Translations under genes and position numbers: made by a program | Shown here: piece by piece, positions 42,730-51,297 of the stretch | Position numbering within the stretch: the first letter of the stretch is position 1 | Layout: every line of letters starts with the position of its first letter | Assembly: GCA_022794265.1 (NCBI GenBank) | Contig: JAAWEK010000003.1 | Location: 124,001 to 188,000, forward strand | Source: Lachnospiraceae bacterium | Lineage (GTDB): Bacteria > Bacillota > Clostridia > Lachnospirales > Lachnospiraceae | DNA length: 64,000 nucleotides | Direction of reading: 5' to 3' | The notes under the pieces: model-generated | The model's input: only the letters and a program-made list of their open reading frames with translations | Databases searched by the model: none | What the model was told of the DNA's origin: nothing

Positions 42730-43041
42730 ATGGAAAAGAAAAATATTATAATTTCTTTATGCATACTCTTTATGATCATATTCATAATCAGCATAAGCTC
42801 TACAATGATAACCGATGCCAAAGAGAGTAGCAGAAGTCCCAAAACATATAAATATTATACCAGTATCTATATTGAAAAAGGGGATACCCTTTGGTCTATT
42901 GCGGAACAATATGCATACGATGGAATTTCCACTATGGATTATATCAATGAACTGAAAGAAATTAATAATTTAGAAAATGAAACCATTTATGCTGGCTGCT
43001 ATCTGTTAATTTCTTATTACAGCCACACCTATATAGAATAA
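42730..43041 (+). CDS. YneA-like LysM cell-division suppressor, SOS-regulated
   Basis: 103-residue membrane protein: one N-terminal helix (about 4-24), then an extracytoplasmic LysM domain with YTSIYIEKGDTLWSIAEQYA and TIYAGCYLLISYY. Same architecture as YneA of Bacillus, which halts septation during DNA damage, though sequence similarity is loose. The start at 42730 has AAGGAG 9 bases upstream; an ATG at 42721 directly follows it and is too close. Its promoter carries two LexA boxes, and it is divergent from lexA, as yneA is in Bacillus. Strong inference; no proof of division arrest. Confidence 0.85.
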   Translation: MEKKNIIISLCILFMIIFIISISSTMITDAKESSRSPKTYKYYTSIYIEKGDTLWSIAEQYAYDGISTMDYINELKEINNLENETIYAGCYLLISYYSHTYIE

Positions 43042-43050
43042 TCCATTTCA

Positions 43051-44112
43051 TCAATCACCGGTTTCTCTCAGTTTAACAGCATTCCGCGCTTTCCAGCGGC
43101 GCTCATCCTCAATGGCTGCATAATGTTTCCGGGTCGTATTCACATCTTTGTGTCCCAGAACATCTGCAACAAGATAGATATCGCCGGTTTCTTTATACAG
43201 ATTCGTTCCATAGGTACTGCGAAGTTTATGAGGTGTAATTTTCTTTAATGAGGTAACAAGACTTGCGTACTTTTTAACAAGGTTTTCAACCGAACGTACA
43301 TTTAATCTCTTATTCTGCATAGATAAAAATAAAGCATTTTCGCTACCTGGCTCTGCAGGGATATTTATTCGCTCTGCCAGATAATCTTTCAGTGCCTTTT
43401 CAACTTCATCTCCAAAATATACGATTGTTTCGTATCCTCCTTTTCTTCGGATTTTTATACCTGTATTTTTAAAGTCAATATCATCAATATCAATGCCAAC
43501 ACATTCCGATACACGTATACCAGTTCCCAGAAGAAGCGTAAGCAGTGCGATATCACGAAGTCTTGTTTTTTTATGATATTTTTTTTGGCCTGCCGTCAGA
43601 TTATCTCCGGATTCTGCTTCATCCAGAAGCCTGGCAACTTCGTCCACATCCAGACGCACAATTTCTTTTTCATGTAGTTTCGGAACCCTGACTTTAGCCG
43701 GAGGATTTTCATTAATCAGATTATTGCAGAAGAAGTAGTTGTAAAAAGATTTTAATGACGATAATTTTCGTTTAATTCCTACTTCCCGGTTGGTATGTTC
43801 GGAATCATCTTTTGAATAATACTTTAAATATTCCATATATTCTTCTATATCCTCAATCGTTATTTCTTCTAACATGCCAAGTTTAAAATCACGAATTTCT
43901 GTATTTCTGAAAGCCGGATTATTTTCTTTCATAAAACTAAAAAAAACTCCCAAATCATAAGCATATGCGATTCTGGTTCTGGAAGAAGTGGTATGTTCAA
44001 TTCCTCTGAAATAGTTCATACAAAATTTTGGTAATGCCAATAGCATTTCCCGTAATTTAATATCATTATCCACAATTATCTGATCGTGATAATTTCTTTT
44101 TTTCGCTGCCAT
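43051..44112 (-). CDS. XerS/XerD-like tyrosine recombinase
   Basis: 353-residue site-specific recombinase. N-terminal core-binding domain about 1-150, catalytic domain after 160 with the active-site Arg in LGTGIRVSECVGID (near 195), HKLRSTYGTNLY (H-x2-R near 297) and LGHKDVNTTRKHYA (H near 320, nucleophile Tyr near 330). All six catalytic residues appear present. The length and shape match the single-recombinase XerS class of streptococci as well as clade-specific Xer proteins. No phage or integron genes lie nearby, so it is probably a housekeeping chromosome-dimer resolvase. Its position at the strand-switch point is consistent with that. No dif site was found by eye. Confidence 0.85.
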   Translation of the reverse strand: MAAKKRNYHDQIIVDNDIKLREMLLALPKFCMNYFRGIEHTTSSRTRIAYAYDLGVFFSFMKENNPAFRNTEIRDFKLGMLEEITIEDIEEYMEYLKYYSKDDSEHTNREVGIKRKLSSLKSFYNYFFCNNLINENPPAKVRVPKLHEKEIVRLDVDEVARLLDEAESGDNLTAGQKKYHKKTRLRDIALLTLLLGTGIRVSECVGIDIDDIDFKNTGIKIRRKGGYETIVYFGDEVEKALKDYLAERINIPAEPGSENALFLSMQNKRLNVRSVENLVKKYASLVTSLKKITPHKLRSTYGTNLYKETGDIYLVADVLGHKDVNTTRKHYAAIEDERRWKARNAVKLRETGD

Positions 44113-44144
44113 ATAAACACCTGCCTTTCCAATTTCTCATTCAT

Positions 44145-44903
44145 TTATTTGTCTTCAGCGGCGGATTTTATTCTCGGATTGAGAATACGATTCTCAAATC
44201 CTTTAATCTTACTGTTTAAAACAGCACTAAACATACGCTCTTTCACACCCGGATTATCACTGTTAATTTGTGTGATTAATTGTTTCACATATTCCCGCTT
44301 CGTATGTCCGTCTGCCGGACAAGGATTTTTTGCTACTGGCAGATTCATTTTATTTTTAAATCCAATAATTTCCGTTTCAGAAATAAACATTAAAGGCCGG
44401 ATCACATAGAGTTCCATGCGGTCTAAATATGTAACGGGTGCAAAAGAATGAAATCTGCCTTCATATATCAAAGAAAGCAGCATGGTATCTATAATATCAT
44501 CCTTATGATGGGCATAAGCGATTTTATTGCATCCCAGTTCCCTGGCTTTCTCGTTTAAAGCACCTTTCCGCATCTTTGCACATAAGGAACAAGGATTTGA
44601 TTCTTTCCGTTCCCCAAAAACAATCCGGTTAATCTCCGTCGGGACTATATGAAGAGGAATGGCCAGAGAATCACATAACCGATGGATTTCCGTAAAATCC
44701 TGAATTCCAAACCCTAAATCTACAGAAATTGCAGTTATATCAAACTGTTTCGGATAAAACCGTCGAAGCCCTGCCAAAGCATATAATAATGTGAGACTAT
44801 CTTTGCCGCCAGAAACACCAATGGCAATTTTGTCACCTTCCTGAATCATGGAATATTCATCCAGCGCTTTGCGGGTATAACTATATAGTCGTTGAAGTTC
44901 CAT
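44145..44903 (-). CDS. TtcA-like PP-loop tRNA 2-thiolation ATPase
   Basis: 252-residue ATP pyrophosphatase. PP-loop SGGKDSLTLLYAL near 35-47, central C-x2-C in NPCSLCAKM near 122-130, GCNKIAYAHHKDD near 143 and a late cysteine in NPCPADGHTKREYVK near 210. This is the tRNA 2-thiocytidine(32) synthetase (TtcA) pattern, also seen in related Firmicute 2-thiolases. The start at 44903 is chosen for AAAGGA upstream. It follows a hairpin terminator after psd. Confidence 0.88.
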   Translation of the reverse strand: MELQRLYSYTRKALDEYSMIQEGDKIAIGVSGGKDSLTLLYALAGLRRFYPKQFDITAISVDLGFGIQDFTEIHRLCDSLAIPLHIVPTEINRIVFGERKESNPCSLCAKMRKGALNEKARELGCNKIAYAHHKDDIIDTMLLSLIYEGRFHSFAPVTYLDRMELYVIRPLMFISETEIIGFKNKMNLPVAKNPCPADGHTKREYVKQLITQINSDNPGVKERMFSAVLNSKIKGFENRILNPRIKSAAEDK

Positions 44904-44977
44904 ATAAAATAATCCTTTCAAATCAAAATAAAATGTAAACAGCAATTATCTAAACAATACATAGTTTAACACAAAAA

Positions 44978-45046
44978 CAGAGAGATTTCAATACAACTAT
45001 TCGTTAAACTATGGTTTTGCGAATAGTTGTATTTATCCTCTCTCTG
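44978..45046 (-). terminator. Terminator after psd, with a possible alternative fold
   Basis: Read on the minus strand: outer stem CAGAGAG / CTCTCTG and an inner perfect 14-bp stem AATACAACTATTCG / CGAATAGTTGTATT, followed by TTTTTG. The loop holds CATAGTTTAAC, whose exact complement GTTAAACTATG occurs just past the T run (44960-44970), so the terminator could refold. Confidence 0.75.
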
Positions 45047-45062
45047 CATATAGAATCCATAT

Positions 45063-45926
45063 TTATTTACCAGTTCCGATTCGTTCTCCCATCTTTACCA
45101 GAGTTTCATAACCAGCATAAGTATTTACAATCAAATCATTATCAATAATCACATTCTCATCCTTGGCAATCAATATCACTGTGGAACCACCATATTCAAA
45201 TTTTCCTTTTTCCCGACCCTTTTTCAAAGTTCCATGTTGACGGTTATTAACAATCCGGCCAACCAACAGGGCCCCAACTTCAATTTGAATTAACTTGCCG
45301 AAATTTTCAGTTTCAATTACGGAATATGTTCTGGAATTTTCTTTATATATTTTAAAATAATCATTTGCAATCGGATTAACGGTATGTAAGACACCCGGAA
45401 TTCGACGATATTCCAATATCTTTCCGTTGTCCGCACTGCAATATCTGTGATAATTATCCACTGCAAGCCTAATGATAATAAAATAACCGTTTTCAAATTC
45501 TTTTGCAAGTTCTTTATTACGAAGAATGGATTCCAATGTATACTTTGTATTTTTTATTGAAAAAATCGAATGTTTCCTTATCTTGTATACACTAATCCTG
45601 CCGTCTGCAGGACTGATCAGGGATTTCTCCGACAGATCAATAGGACGACGTTCTGGTTTGATTCTCCGGGTAAAAAAATCATTAAAGGACTTATAACGCT
45701 TGGGAATATAATCGGACATGTTTATATTATTATATCTGATAAACGGATCAATTAGCAGACTGGAAGGTCTGGAATCCAGAAAAAAACCTGCAAATTTGGA
45801 TAAACATGGAATGGTCAGAACTTTCAGTGCAGTCCTGCCAATTAAGGTACCGTATAATAATTTTAAATATTTCTCCTGATTGGTTGTATTTTCAATCAAT
45901 CTCCCGTTTCTGCTTACCGTTTTCAT
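45063..45926 (-). CDS. psd: Phosphatidylserine decarboxylase
   Basis: 287-residue proenzyme that makes phosphatidylethanolamine. The self-cleavage motif is GGST in KFEYGGSTVILIAKD near residue 247, where the serine becomes the pyruvoyl group; SPADGRIS near 105 and VDNYHRYCS near 156 are the other family blocks. 98 bases separate it from pssA on the same strand. It ends in a strong terminator. Confidence 0.95.
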   Translation of the reverse strand: MKTVSRNGRLIENTTNQEKYLKLLYGTLIGRTALKVLTIPCLSKFAGFFLDSRPSSLLIDPFIRYNNINMSDYIPKRYKSFNDFFTRRIKPERRPIDLSEKSLISPADGRISVYKIRKHSIFSIKNTKYTLESILRNKELAKEFENGYFIIIRLAVDNYHRYCSADNGKILEYRRIPGVLHTVNPIANDYFKIYKENSRTYSVIETENFGKLIQIEVGALLVGRIVNNRQHGTLKKGREKGKFEYGGSTVILIAKDENVIIDNDLIVNTYAGYETLVKMGERIGTGK

Positions 45927-46023
45927 TAAATCCCTTTCCTTTCCTTTATGTATTTATAAATTATCCCCACAGGCCCGGCTATCTGACCCATTTATATCTG
46001 TTAGTAAATGTTGATGTATATTT

Positions 46024-46659
46024 CTATAAAAAAACAAGACCCAAAATAATCAGTAAAGCAAATAACATCATAAATATTACTTCTTTATTATTTGGTTTTT
46101 TTACCTTAAAATCTAAAATAAAGAACAATGCCACTAAAAGAACAATGGTTGTAAAAGTCATATTAAATGCGGATATAGAGAATGTGTTTACAATCAGTTT
46201 TTTGCATAAATATACGAGAGGCAAAATAACCGCAACTGATGTTACAGGAAGACCCTGATAAGATTTTCGGTTTGCTGTAGTGCTCTTCTGCCGGTTCTGT
46301 TCCATAACATTAAAATATCCCAGCCGGATAATTCCCGAAACAACAATTGCCGATGAAGCGATTACGCTGTATACCCGGTTTGTGTTGCAGGATATATGAA
46401 AATTAATCATCGCTGGAAACATGCAAAAACAGACAATATCACACAATGAATCTATCTGTATTCCAAATGTTTTTTCATCTTCTGTCCGGTTTTTCTTTGT
46501 TCTTGCTACTTTACCGTCAAATAAATCAAATGCTCCGGAAAACATCAGGCAGAAAATTGCTGCTTTAATATTGGAATCCATAACAAATGTCATTCCAATC
46601 ACGGAGGATATTGCTGATAAATATGTTAAAACTACTGTATAACTGTAAAATCCAATCAT
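46024..46659 (-). CDS. pssA: CDP-diacylglycerol-serine O-phosphatidyltransferase
   Basis: 211-residue membrane enzyme making phosphatidylserine. The CDP-alcohol motif D-G-x2-A-R-x8-G-x3-D-x3-D appears as FDGKVARTKKNRTEDEKTFG with the aspartates in IQIDSLCD (about 48-77). Five to six hydrophobic segments. Its start overlaps the end of the flippase-like gene by 4 bases. With psd it forms the PE pathway. Confidence 0.95.
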   Translation of the reverse strand: MIGFYSYTVVLTYLSAISSVIGMTFVMDSNIKAAIFCLMFSGAFDLFDGKVARTKKNRTEDEKTFGIQIDSLCDIVCFCMFPAMINFHISCNTNRVYSVIASSAIVVSGIIRLGYFNVMEQNRQKSTTANRKSYQGLPVTSVAVILPLVYLCKKLIVNTFSISAFNMTFTTIVLLVALFFILDFKVKKPNNKEVIFMMLFALLIILGLVFL

Positions 46660-47717
46660 GATACTTGCCTCTTATTTCTCTTTCTAGTTAAATGTGTGAT
46701 ACAGGTAATGATTCCGCCAATAACGATAATAGAATAAAAACTGATGCTTCGGCTCAACACCATACCGGGTAATACATAATTCATACCATTCCCCCGAAAA
46801 ATACCATCAAAAAAAATCACAAATATACTTTCACTTGCCCCCATTCCACCGGGTAACGGTAAATTATCTACCGACAATGCAATCATAGTCTGAAGGGTAA
46901 TAATCTGATACATAGAAGTTCCTGACAATCCAAAAGATTTATAAACGAAATAGGTTACCATAAACAGACAAATCCTCTGGGCAGCTGTCAAAACAAAGGC
47001 ATTAAATATAACATATTTATGTTTCTTTAAATACTCTGCACTGTCTACGTATTTATTTATACCGCCCAGAATCTTTTTGGTCCATTTCTGGTAGTTTCGT
47101 ATGATTCTTTTCTTACCAAGCCATATGATGGGTGCCACCAGTACGCTTCTTGCAAAAGACTGCTTGAAAATGATAAAGAAAAGCAGTCCAATAATCAGAA
47201 TATTTAAAATCAGACCAATAATCAGAATCCAGGCCACAGATCCCGTAACATGGGTTAATAAAAAACTTCTTTCTGTCACCAGCATAAAAACACCCATTAT
47301 AATAAGCACTGCTTTATAGGCAATTGTTACAACCATTAATACAAGGGAAGATTCGCTTACACGAATCCCATCTTTACTCATATAATACATTTGAGCCGGC
47401 TGACCGCCGGACGCCCCAGGGGTTATATAACTGACAAAGAAACCGATAAAAGAATATTTTATGCAGGAAGTAAGTTTGACCACACGGGAAAAAGAATTCA
47501 TAAGATAATGAATAATTACGGATTCACCGCATACAAACAGCAAAACCATAGCGACTGACAAAAGTATATAGACTTTATCCGCACTCTGTATATATTTCAT
47601 GACATCACAAAAATTCTGTTCTCTGAATATGTAATAAAATGTCACTATAAATAAAACAATTAGAAATAAAACATTTAAAGTATATGTTTTGAGTTTTGAA
47701 TTCAAGCTCACTACCAC
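46656..47717 (-). CDS. Flippase-like (LPG synthase transmembrane domain) membrane protein
   Basis: 353-residue protein of the AglD/YbhN/MprF-N group with about eight membrane helices. The family motif GASGGQPAQMYYM is near residues 99-111 and DNLPLPGGMGASESIF near 285-300. It has no synthase or tRNA-binding domain, so it is the transporter-like half only. It is tightly linked to pssA (4-base overlap) and psd, which suggests a role in handling or flipping the lipids they make. Start uncertain: GTG at 47717 is given, a TTG at 47705 after AGGGTGG may be the true one. Confidence 0.82.
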   Translation of the reverse strand: MVVSLNSKLKTYTLNVLFLIVLFIVTFYYIFREQNFCDVMKYIQSADKVYILLSVAMVLLFVCGESVIIHYLMNSFSRVVKLTSCIKYSFIGFFVSYITPGASGGQPAQMYYMSKDGIRVSESSLVLMVVTIAYKAVLIIMGVFMLVTERSFLLTHVTGSVAWILIIGLILNILIIGLLFFIIFKQSFARSVLVAPIIWLGKKRIIRNYQKWTKKILGGINKYVDSAEYLKKHKYVIFNAFVLTAAQRICLFMVTYFVYKSFGLSGTSMYQIITLQTMIALSVDNLPLPGGMGASESIFVIFFDGIFRGNGMNYVLPGMVLSRSISFYSIIVIGGIITCITHLTRKRNKRQVS

Positions 47718-47756
47718 CCTGATGTATAGTTTATGGATATTAAAACACTATTAGAC

Positions 47757-47785
47757 AGTGTACTACTATATAAAAAATTTGTCAA
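47757..47785 (-). promoter_or_regulatory. Promoter of the flippase-pssA-psd unit
   Basis: Minus strand TTGACA (47780-47785), 17-base spacer, TACACT (47757-47762). Confidence 0.8.
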
Positions 47786-47827
47786 TCGAAATCGAATCAT
47801 ATACTTATCCTGCATGAAAGTTGTGGT

Positions 47828-48460
47828 TTATTGTTCAATGAATTTTCTGAGTTTTAAATACTCAAGAATTAAAGATACACTTTCTTTTACGCCAAGTTTG
47901 CTACTATTAATACATAAATCATAGGAAGAAGAATCGCCCCATTTTTTATTGGTGTAATAATTATAATAATTTGCACGTTTTTTATCAGTTTTTACTATTA
48001 AATCTCTCGCTTTCGCATCCGACAGCTGAAACCGCTCTGCAATCCGCTTGATTTTTGCCTCCGTATCGCCGCTGATAAATATACTGGCCAGATTTATTTC
48101 TCCTTCCAGTGCATAATCGGCACAACGTCCGACAATTATACAGTTCTCTTTCTGCGCCAGTTTTTTAATAGTATCAAACTGGGCAAGAAAAACTTTCTGG
48201 CTGATTGGGACATCTATAAATCCTGGAGCTGCATATCCTGCGGAATAAGTATCCATTACCAGGGAATATAAAAAACTGTTTGTGGGTTTTTCATCATGCA
48301 GCTTAAATATGTCCTCACATAATCCGCTGTCTTTTGCCGCCAGTTCCAGCAGCTCTTTATCGTAGCATTTGATTCCAAGCTGTTTCGACAACTCAAAACC
48401 GATTTCCTTTCCCCCGCTTCCAAACTCCCGACCGATAGCAACAACAAATCTTTTTTCCAT
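47828..48460 (-). CDS. Cytidylate-kinase-like P-loop protein
   Basis: 210-residue protein. Start at 48460 with AAAGGAGGT upstream. P-loop AIGREFGSGGKEIG near residues 9-22, with Lys followed by Glu rather than Ser/Thr, then IKCYDKELLELAAKDSG and CIIVGRCADYAL near 105. This is the cytidylate kinase-like family found across Clostridia as stand-alone proteins next to unrelated genes. It is not a true Cmk, which is longer and has a canonical nucleotide loop. The substrate is unknown. It lies 14 bases downstream of rluD. Confidence 0.8.
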   Translation of the reverse strand: MEKRFVVAIGREFGSGGKEIGFELSKQLGIKCYDKELLELAAKDSGLCEDIFKLHDEKPTNSFLYSLVMDTYSAGYAAPGFIDVPISQKVFLAQFDTIKKLAQKENCIIVGRCADYALEGEINLASIFISGDTEAKIKRIAERFQLSDAKARDLIVKTDKKRANYYNYYTNKKWGDSSSYDLCINSSKLGVKESVSLILEYLKLRKFIEQ

Positions 48461-48474
48461 ACAAATGACCTCCT

Positions 48475-49392
48475 TTATTTCGGCAATATTTCCAATAGAT
48501 GCGTAAAGTATTCCGGTCTTGGCGCCGAAAATTCCATATATTGACCGGTTCTTGGATGAACAAATCCCAGCAATCTGGCATGCAGCGTTTGTCCTGTCAG
48601 ATGAAACGGGGATTTGGAAGGACCATAGATGGTATCTCCCAATAATGGGTATCCGATACTGGACATATGAACTCTGATTTGATGGGTTCTGCCAGTTTCC
48701 AGCATACATTCAATATACGTATAATTTCTAAAGCGTTCCAATACCTTATAATGAGTAATTGCATCCTTGCCATCATTTACATTGGCCTCCATTTTCAGAC
48801 GATTATTGGGATGACGCCCAATTTTTGCGTCCACAGTCCCTTCGTCCTCATAGATTACATTATGAACAATGGCCTCATAAATTCTGGATATGGAATGTAC
48901 TTTCAACTGTTCCGCCAGTTTATTGTGTGCATAATCATTTTTTGCCACAACAAGGACACCTGTGGTATCCATATCAATTCTATGAACAATACCCGGCCGC
49001 ATAATTCCGTTTATACCAGATAAATTATCTTTGCAATGATACAGCAAAGCATTTACCAGCGTCCCGGTATAATGTCCTCTTGCAGGATGAACCACCATCT
49101 GTTTCGGTTTATTAATCACTATGATATCATCATCTTCAAATAAAACATCCAGCGGTATATCTTCTGCCTGTATTTCTGGCTCAATAGCTTTTGGAATCTG
49201 AACCGTTATTTCATCTCCAAGATTGAGTTTGTAATTTGATTTCACAGTCCCGTTATTAACTAAAATATATTCTTCCGCAATCAGTTTCTGAATATGGGTT
49301 CTGGAAACATCCGGAAACCGCAGAGCAACGAACTTATCAATTCGTTCATTCATATTATTATAATCTATAACAAACCTGTTAAAATTAATCAT
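48475..49392 (-). CDS. rluD: RluD-like 23S rRNA pseudouridine synthase
   Basis: 305 residues. N-terminal S4 domain (RIDKFVALRFPDVSRTHIQKLI near 17-38), catalytic GIVHRIDMDTTGVLVVAKN (Asp in RIDMDTTG near 137) and ETGRTHQIRVHMSSIGYPLLGD near 237. The S4 plus RluA arrangement and position directly after lspA are the usual pattern for the RluD orthologue of Firmicutes (ylyB). It is the second RluA-type gene in the window. Confidence 0.92.
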   Translation of the reverse strand: MINFNRFVIDYNNMNERIDKFVALRFPDVSRTHIQKLIAEEYILVNNGTVKSNYKLNLGDEITVQIPKAIEPEIQAEDIPLDVLFEDDDIIVINKPKQMVVHPARGHYTGTLVNALLYHCKDNLSGINGIMRPGIVHRIDMDTTGVLVVAKNDYAHNKLAEQLKVHSISRIYEAIVHNVIYEDEGTVDAKIGRHPNNRLKMEANVNDGKDAITHYKVLERFRNYTYIECMLETGRTHQIRVHMSSIGYPLLGDTIYGPSKSPFHLTGQTLHARLLGFVHPRTGQYMEFSAPRPEYFTHLLEILPK

Positions 49393-49414
49393 TCGGTATT
49401 ACCTTACTTTCCTC

Positions 49415-49939
49415 TCAGCCTTTTATTTTCCCGATATCTTCCTCTTTTAAGAAAAACAGCAAAATTACAACCAGTATAAGTGCTGAAACCGTCACATAAC
49501 AGTCTGCAATATTAAAAATCGGAAAATCCATAAATTCAAACTGTATAAAATCCACCACATAACCGAATCTCAAGCGGTCTATCAGATTTCCCAATGCGCC
49601 GGCAGCCAGCAGCACTAATAAAACTTGTATAACGGAAAATAACTTTATTTTATCTTTCGTCCGTATAACGGCTTTCTCTATTTTAATTATAATCACAAAA
49701 AGAATCAATGTAAAAAAAATGGTAAGCAACGTAAGAAATATGATTCTTCCGGATAAAACGCCCCATGCCGCTCCCCTGTTTTCCAGATATTCAAAGGACA
49801 ATAAACCTTTCCACAGGATTATTTTATCTTTGTCTTTTAATTCTGCCACAGCCACAAACTTTGATATCTGGTCACCAAATGTCAGAACAGCAAGTATTAT
49901 ACATAAAACTACAAATCTAATATATGATTGCTTTTTCAT
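49415..49939 (-). CDS. lspA: Signal peptidase II
   Basis: 174-residue membrane aspartyl protease that cleaves lipoprotein signal peptides. Four hydrophobic helices; catalytic aspartates in GNLIDRLRFGYVVDF near 117-131 and FNIADCYVTVSA near 142-153. Start at 49939, with GGTG upstream; a GTG at 49948 is the alternative. Coupled to rluD 22 bases downstream. Confidence 0.96.
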   Translation of the reverse strand: MKKQSYIRFVVLCIILAVLTFGDQISKFVAVAELKDKDKIILWKGLLSFEYLENRGAAWGVLSGRIIFLTLLTIFFTLILFVIIIKIEKAVIRTKDKIKLFSVIQVLLVLLAAGALGNLIDRLRFGYVVDFIQFEFMDFPIFNIADCYVTVSALILVVILLFFLKEEDIGKIKG

Positions 49940-49984
49940 AATAATCACACCAATTATGTATCAGTAAGTTATATTTATAAATCA

Positions 49985-50491
49985 TTACATTTCTGTAACA
50001 TTGGCATTGCCGTTAATGATTTCCTGAAAATCTCCGGAAATATCAACGGTAGGTGGTGTTGCAATAAAAATGTAATTGGAAACCTTTTGTAAATTTCCAT
50101 CAATGGCAAAGCAGGAACCCGAAGTAAAATCAATGATTCTTTGGGCAAGCTCTACATGAATTCCTTCCAGATTCAGGATAACCGCTCTTCCGGAAACCAG
50201 TGTATTGGTTATTTCCCGTCCGTCTTCTATCGTTGCCGGACGAATCACACAAACTTCCATGCCGTTTTTACTTCTCATCGGAACGACTTTATTTTTTACC
50301 GTTCTTGGCTTAGAAACATTTTTTGCAGGCTCTTTTACCAGAAGGTCATCCATATCTTCATCTTCATATTTTTTTGATGATTTTCTGCTGGTTCTTGATG
50401 TTTCGAATTCTTCTGCTTCATCATAATCCTCATCATATTCGTCGTCATCGTTTAGTCTCATCCATCCTAAAAAAGTATCTGTTAAACTCAT
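49985..50491 (-). CDS. sepF: Cell division protein SepF
   Basis: 168-residue membrane-bound partner of FtsZ. N-terminal amphipathic region MSLTDTFLGWMRLN, a long acidic linker (D/E/Y-rich, about 14-60), and the SepF core from about 80: VCVIRPATIEDGREITNTLVSGRAVILNLE and IIDFTSGSCFAIDGNLQKVSNYIF. Start at 50491 has GAGGTTAAT upstream. It follows the YggS gene, as in Bacillus ylmE-ylmF. Confidence 0.96.
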   Translation of the reverse strand: MSLTDTFLGWMRLNDDDEYDEDYDEAEEFETSRTSRKSSKKYEDEDMDDLLVKEPAKNVSKPRTVKNKVVPMRSKNGMEVCVIRPATIEDGREITNTLVSGRAVILNLEGIHVELAQRIIDFTSGSCFAIDGNLQKVSNYIFIATPPTVDISGDFQEIINGNANVTEM

Positions 50492-50572
50492 ATTAACCTC
50501 CACATTTATTGCCTCTGGCAATTTCATTTTCCATATTATCTAAATTTTAAATTCTTATGTCAACAAAAATAA

Positions 50573-51274
50573 TTATTGCTGATTTAAATATATCCGGTTA
50601 CCGAATATACCTGTACCAACCCGAACCAGTGTGGCTCCCTCTTCGATTGCTGTCATATAATCTCCGGTCATGCCCATGGATAACTCTTTCATATCCACAT
50701 GATTCAGGTTTAATCCGGCTATCTCTTCCGATAATTCCCTGAGTTGCCGAAAATAAATACGATTTTCTTCTGGGTTTTCGGTATAAGGCGCAATAGTCAT
50801 CAGTCCCCGGATTCGTATATGCGGCAATCCGCTGGATATCCTTCTAATCATGTCAATGACTTCCGTTGTATCCAGTCCGAATTTTGTTTCTTCCCGGGAT
50901 ACGTTTACCTGTATTAGTATATTTGCAACAACATCATGTTTCGCCCCTTCTGCTTCAATCTGTTCCGCCAGCCGGAAAGAATCCACCGAATGTATTAAAT
51001 ATGCTTTATCTATCATATATTTTACCTTATTTCTCTGGAGATGTCCAATAAAATGCCAACGGATATCCTTTGGTAATTCCTGATACTTATCTGTCATTTC
51101 CTGTACTTTATTTTCTCCGAAATTACGTTCTCCGCATTCATAAGTCGTCTGTATATCTGCCACAGGCTTCGTCTTGCTTACACAAATCAGGGTAACATCC
51201 TTCGCCTTTCTTCCGGAACGAAGACATGCCTGTCTTATATTTTCTCTGACGATATCAAGATTTTCCTGTATCAT
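50573..51274 (-). CDS. YggS-family PLP-homeostasis protein
   Basis: 233-residue alanine-racemase-like single-barrel protein that binds PLP and balances vitamin B6 pools. The PLP lysine lies in VTLICVSKTKP (near 27-37); NFGENKVQEM near 49, WHFIGHLQRNKVKYM near 72 and LSMGMTGDYMTAIEEGATLVRVGTGIFG near 194-221 complete the pattern. Gene order YggS-SepF is the conserved division-cluster order (ylmE-ylmF). Confidence 0.95.
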   Translation of the reverse strand: MIQENLDIVRENIRQACLRSGRKAKDVTLICVSKTKPVADIQTTYECGERNFGENKVQEMTDKYQELPKDIRWHFIGHLQRNKVKYMIDKAYLIHSVDSFRLAEQIEAEGAKHDVVANILIQVNVSREETKFGLDTTEVIDMIRRISSGLPHIRIRGLMTIAPYTENPEENRIYFRQLRELSEEIAGLNLNHVDMKELSMGMTGDYMTAIEEGATLVRVGTGIFGNRIYLNQQ

Positions 51275-51297
51275 GGTTCTATATCTCCTTTCGGTGT

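Noticed and set aside
43051-44112. Prophage or integron integrase
   Set aside because: No phage, attachment or cassette genes lie nearby and neighbours are core genes, so a housekeeping Xer role is more likely.
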